20,512 bases of DNA from an uncultured Oscillospiraceae bacterium (GTDB lineage Bacteria > Bacillota > Clostridia > Oscillospirales > Oscillospiraceae), in assembly GCA_910588625.1 (NCBI GenBank), contig CAJUQN010000048.1:1-20512 (forward strand), read 5' to 3'. Below, one piece after another: positions 20,371 through 20,512 of this stretch. Numbering within the stretch: position 1 is the first letter of the stretch; each line of letters starts with the position of its first letter. The position numbers and the translations under genes were made by a program. A model generated the notes under the pieces. It worked only from the letters and a program-made list of their open reading frames with translations. It was not told the DNA's origin and searched no databases.

Positions 20371-20512
20371 TAAAAGAATGAAAATAAAGAAAGAGCAATA
20401 CGAGCAAATCAAAGAATGCTTTCCCAAGCAGCGGAAACCAGCCAAAATCAGTAATCTGGACGTATTGAATGCAGTGCTATACGTAGTGGAAAATGGGTGC
20501 AAATGGAGGAGC
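20338..20512 (+). mobile_element. Left end of an IS5-family insertion sequence (continues beyond the window)
   Basis: The element starts GGGATTGTTCACATAAG at 20338, right after TA (20336-20337), and interrupts the sensor-kinase gene. TGTTCACATAAG also occurs, inverted, at the IS end at 36-47. A promoter-like TATAAT lies at 20365-20370, before the transposase ATG. Confidence 0.8.
20378..20512 (+). CDS. IS5-family transposase, N-terminal part
   Basis: The first 45 codons are visible: MKIKKEQYEQIKECFPKQRK, then PAKISNLDVLNAVLYVVENG and CKWRS. This is the N-terminal DUF4096-like helix-turn-helix domain of IS5-family (IS427-group-like) transposases, ending at the conserved GCKWR motif. The DDE catalytic domain lies beyond the window. 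Many members of this group encode the transposase in two overlapping frames joined by frameshifting; this cannot be judged here. Confidence 0.85.
   Translation, partial: MKIKKEQYEQIKECFPKQRKPAKISNLDVLNAVLYVVENGCKWRS

Noticed and set aside
1..20512. CRISPR arrays, tRNA and rRNA genes
   Set aside because: I saw no regularly spaced direct repeats, no convincing tRNA cloverleaf and no rRNA sequence when reading both strands; a covariance-model scan would be the decisive test.

Overview
The window looks like a chromosomal contig from a strictly anaerobic, gut-type Clostridia, most like the Oscillospiraceae (Flavonifractor / Lawsonibacter / Oscillibacter neighbourhood). The reasons are GC-rich coding sequence with strong AGGAGG ribosome sites, an SLH-domain surface protease, QueH-type queuosine synthesis, an anaerobic ribonucleotide reductase activase, and conjugative-element remnants of the kind common in these genomes. 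The taxon is an inference; there is no rRNA gene here.

Left edge (1-268): the tail of an IS5-family insertion sequence cuts a conjugative-element helix-turn-helix gene. That gene abuts the 3' end of a 23S rRNA uracil methyltransferase gene.

Housekeeping block (269-10560): rlmCD-type methyltransferase and queH (minus, overlapping); an S41/PDZ/SLH protease (minus); an alpha/beta hydrolase (plus); a cluster of three inverted repeats including a terminator; an EamA transporter (minus); a 3-methyladenine DNA glycosylase and a polyprenyl-phosphate-type glycosyltransferase (plus); a coiled-coil/CCCGCG protein and a secreted Cys/His-rich protein (plus); then a minus-strand YcxB-like / nrdG / dut operon. 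These genes are intact and evenly GC-rich.

Gene graveyard (about 10600-14730): a 5'-truncated AAA ATPase, a frameshifted small gene, the 5' stub of another small gene, an MNT nucleotidyltransferase fused by deletion to half of a HEPN toxin, an hsdR remnant with a nonsense codon, a deletion and frameshifts, a serine-recombinase scrap, and conjugative-element pieces (VirD4/TraG tail, two sigma-like regulators, one of them spliced into the VirD4 tail). Much of this is former defence and transfer machinery.

Intact low-GC island (about 19055-14991, minus strand): six tightly packed genes read ECF sigma factor, zf-HC2 anti-sigma factor with extra membrane segments, a membrane protein, an FtsX/MacB-like permease, its ABC ATPase, and a 51-residue membrane peptide, closed by a strong intrinsic terminator. 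All six frames are open, unlike everything around them. This is the best candidate in the window for a working, poorly described system. The likely job is sigma-controlled sensing and ABC-mediated export or immunity against a membrane-active peptide.

Right edge (19190-20512): a tnpV scrap, the C-terminal part of a large serine recombinase, and the membrane domain of a GHKL-type sensor kinase that is cut by the start of a second IS5-family element. The two IS ends at the window edges share a 12-base terminal motif, both face the plus direction and both abut TA, so the window is bounded by what may be two copies of the same IS.
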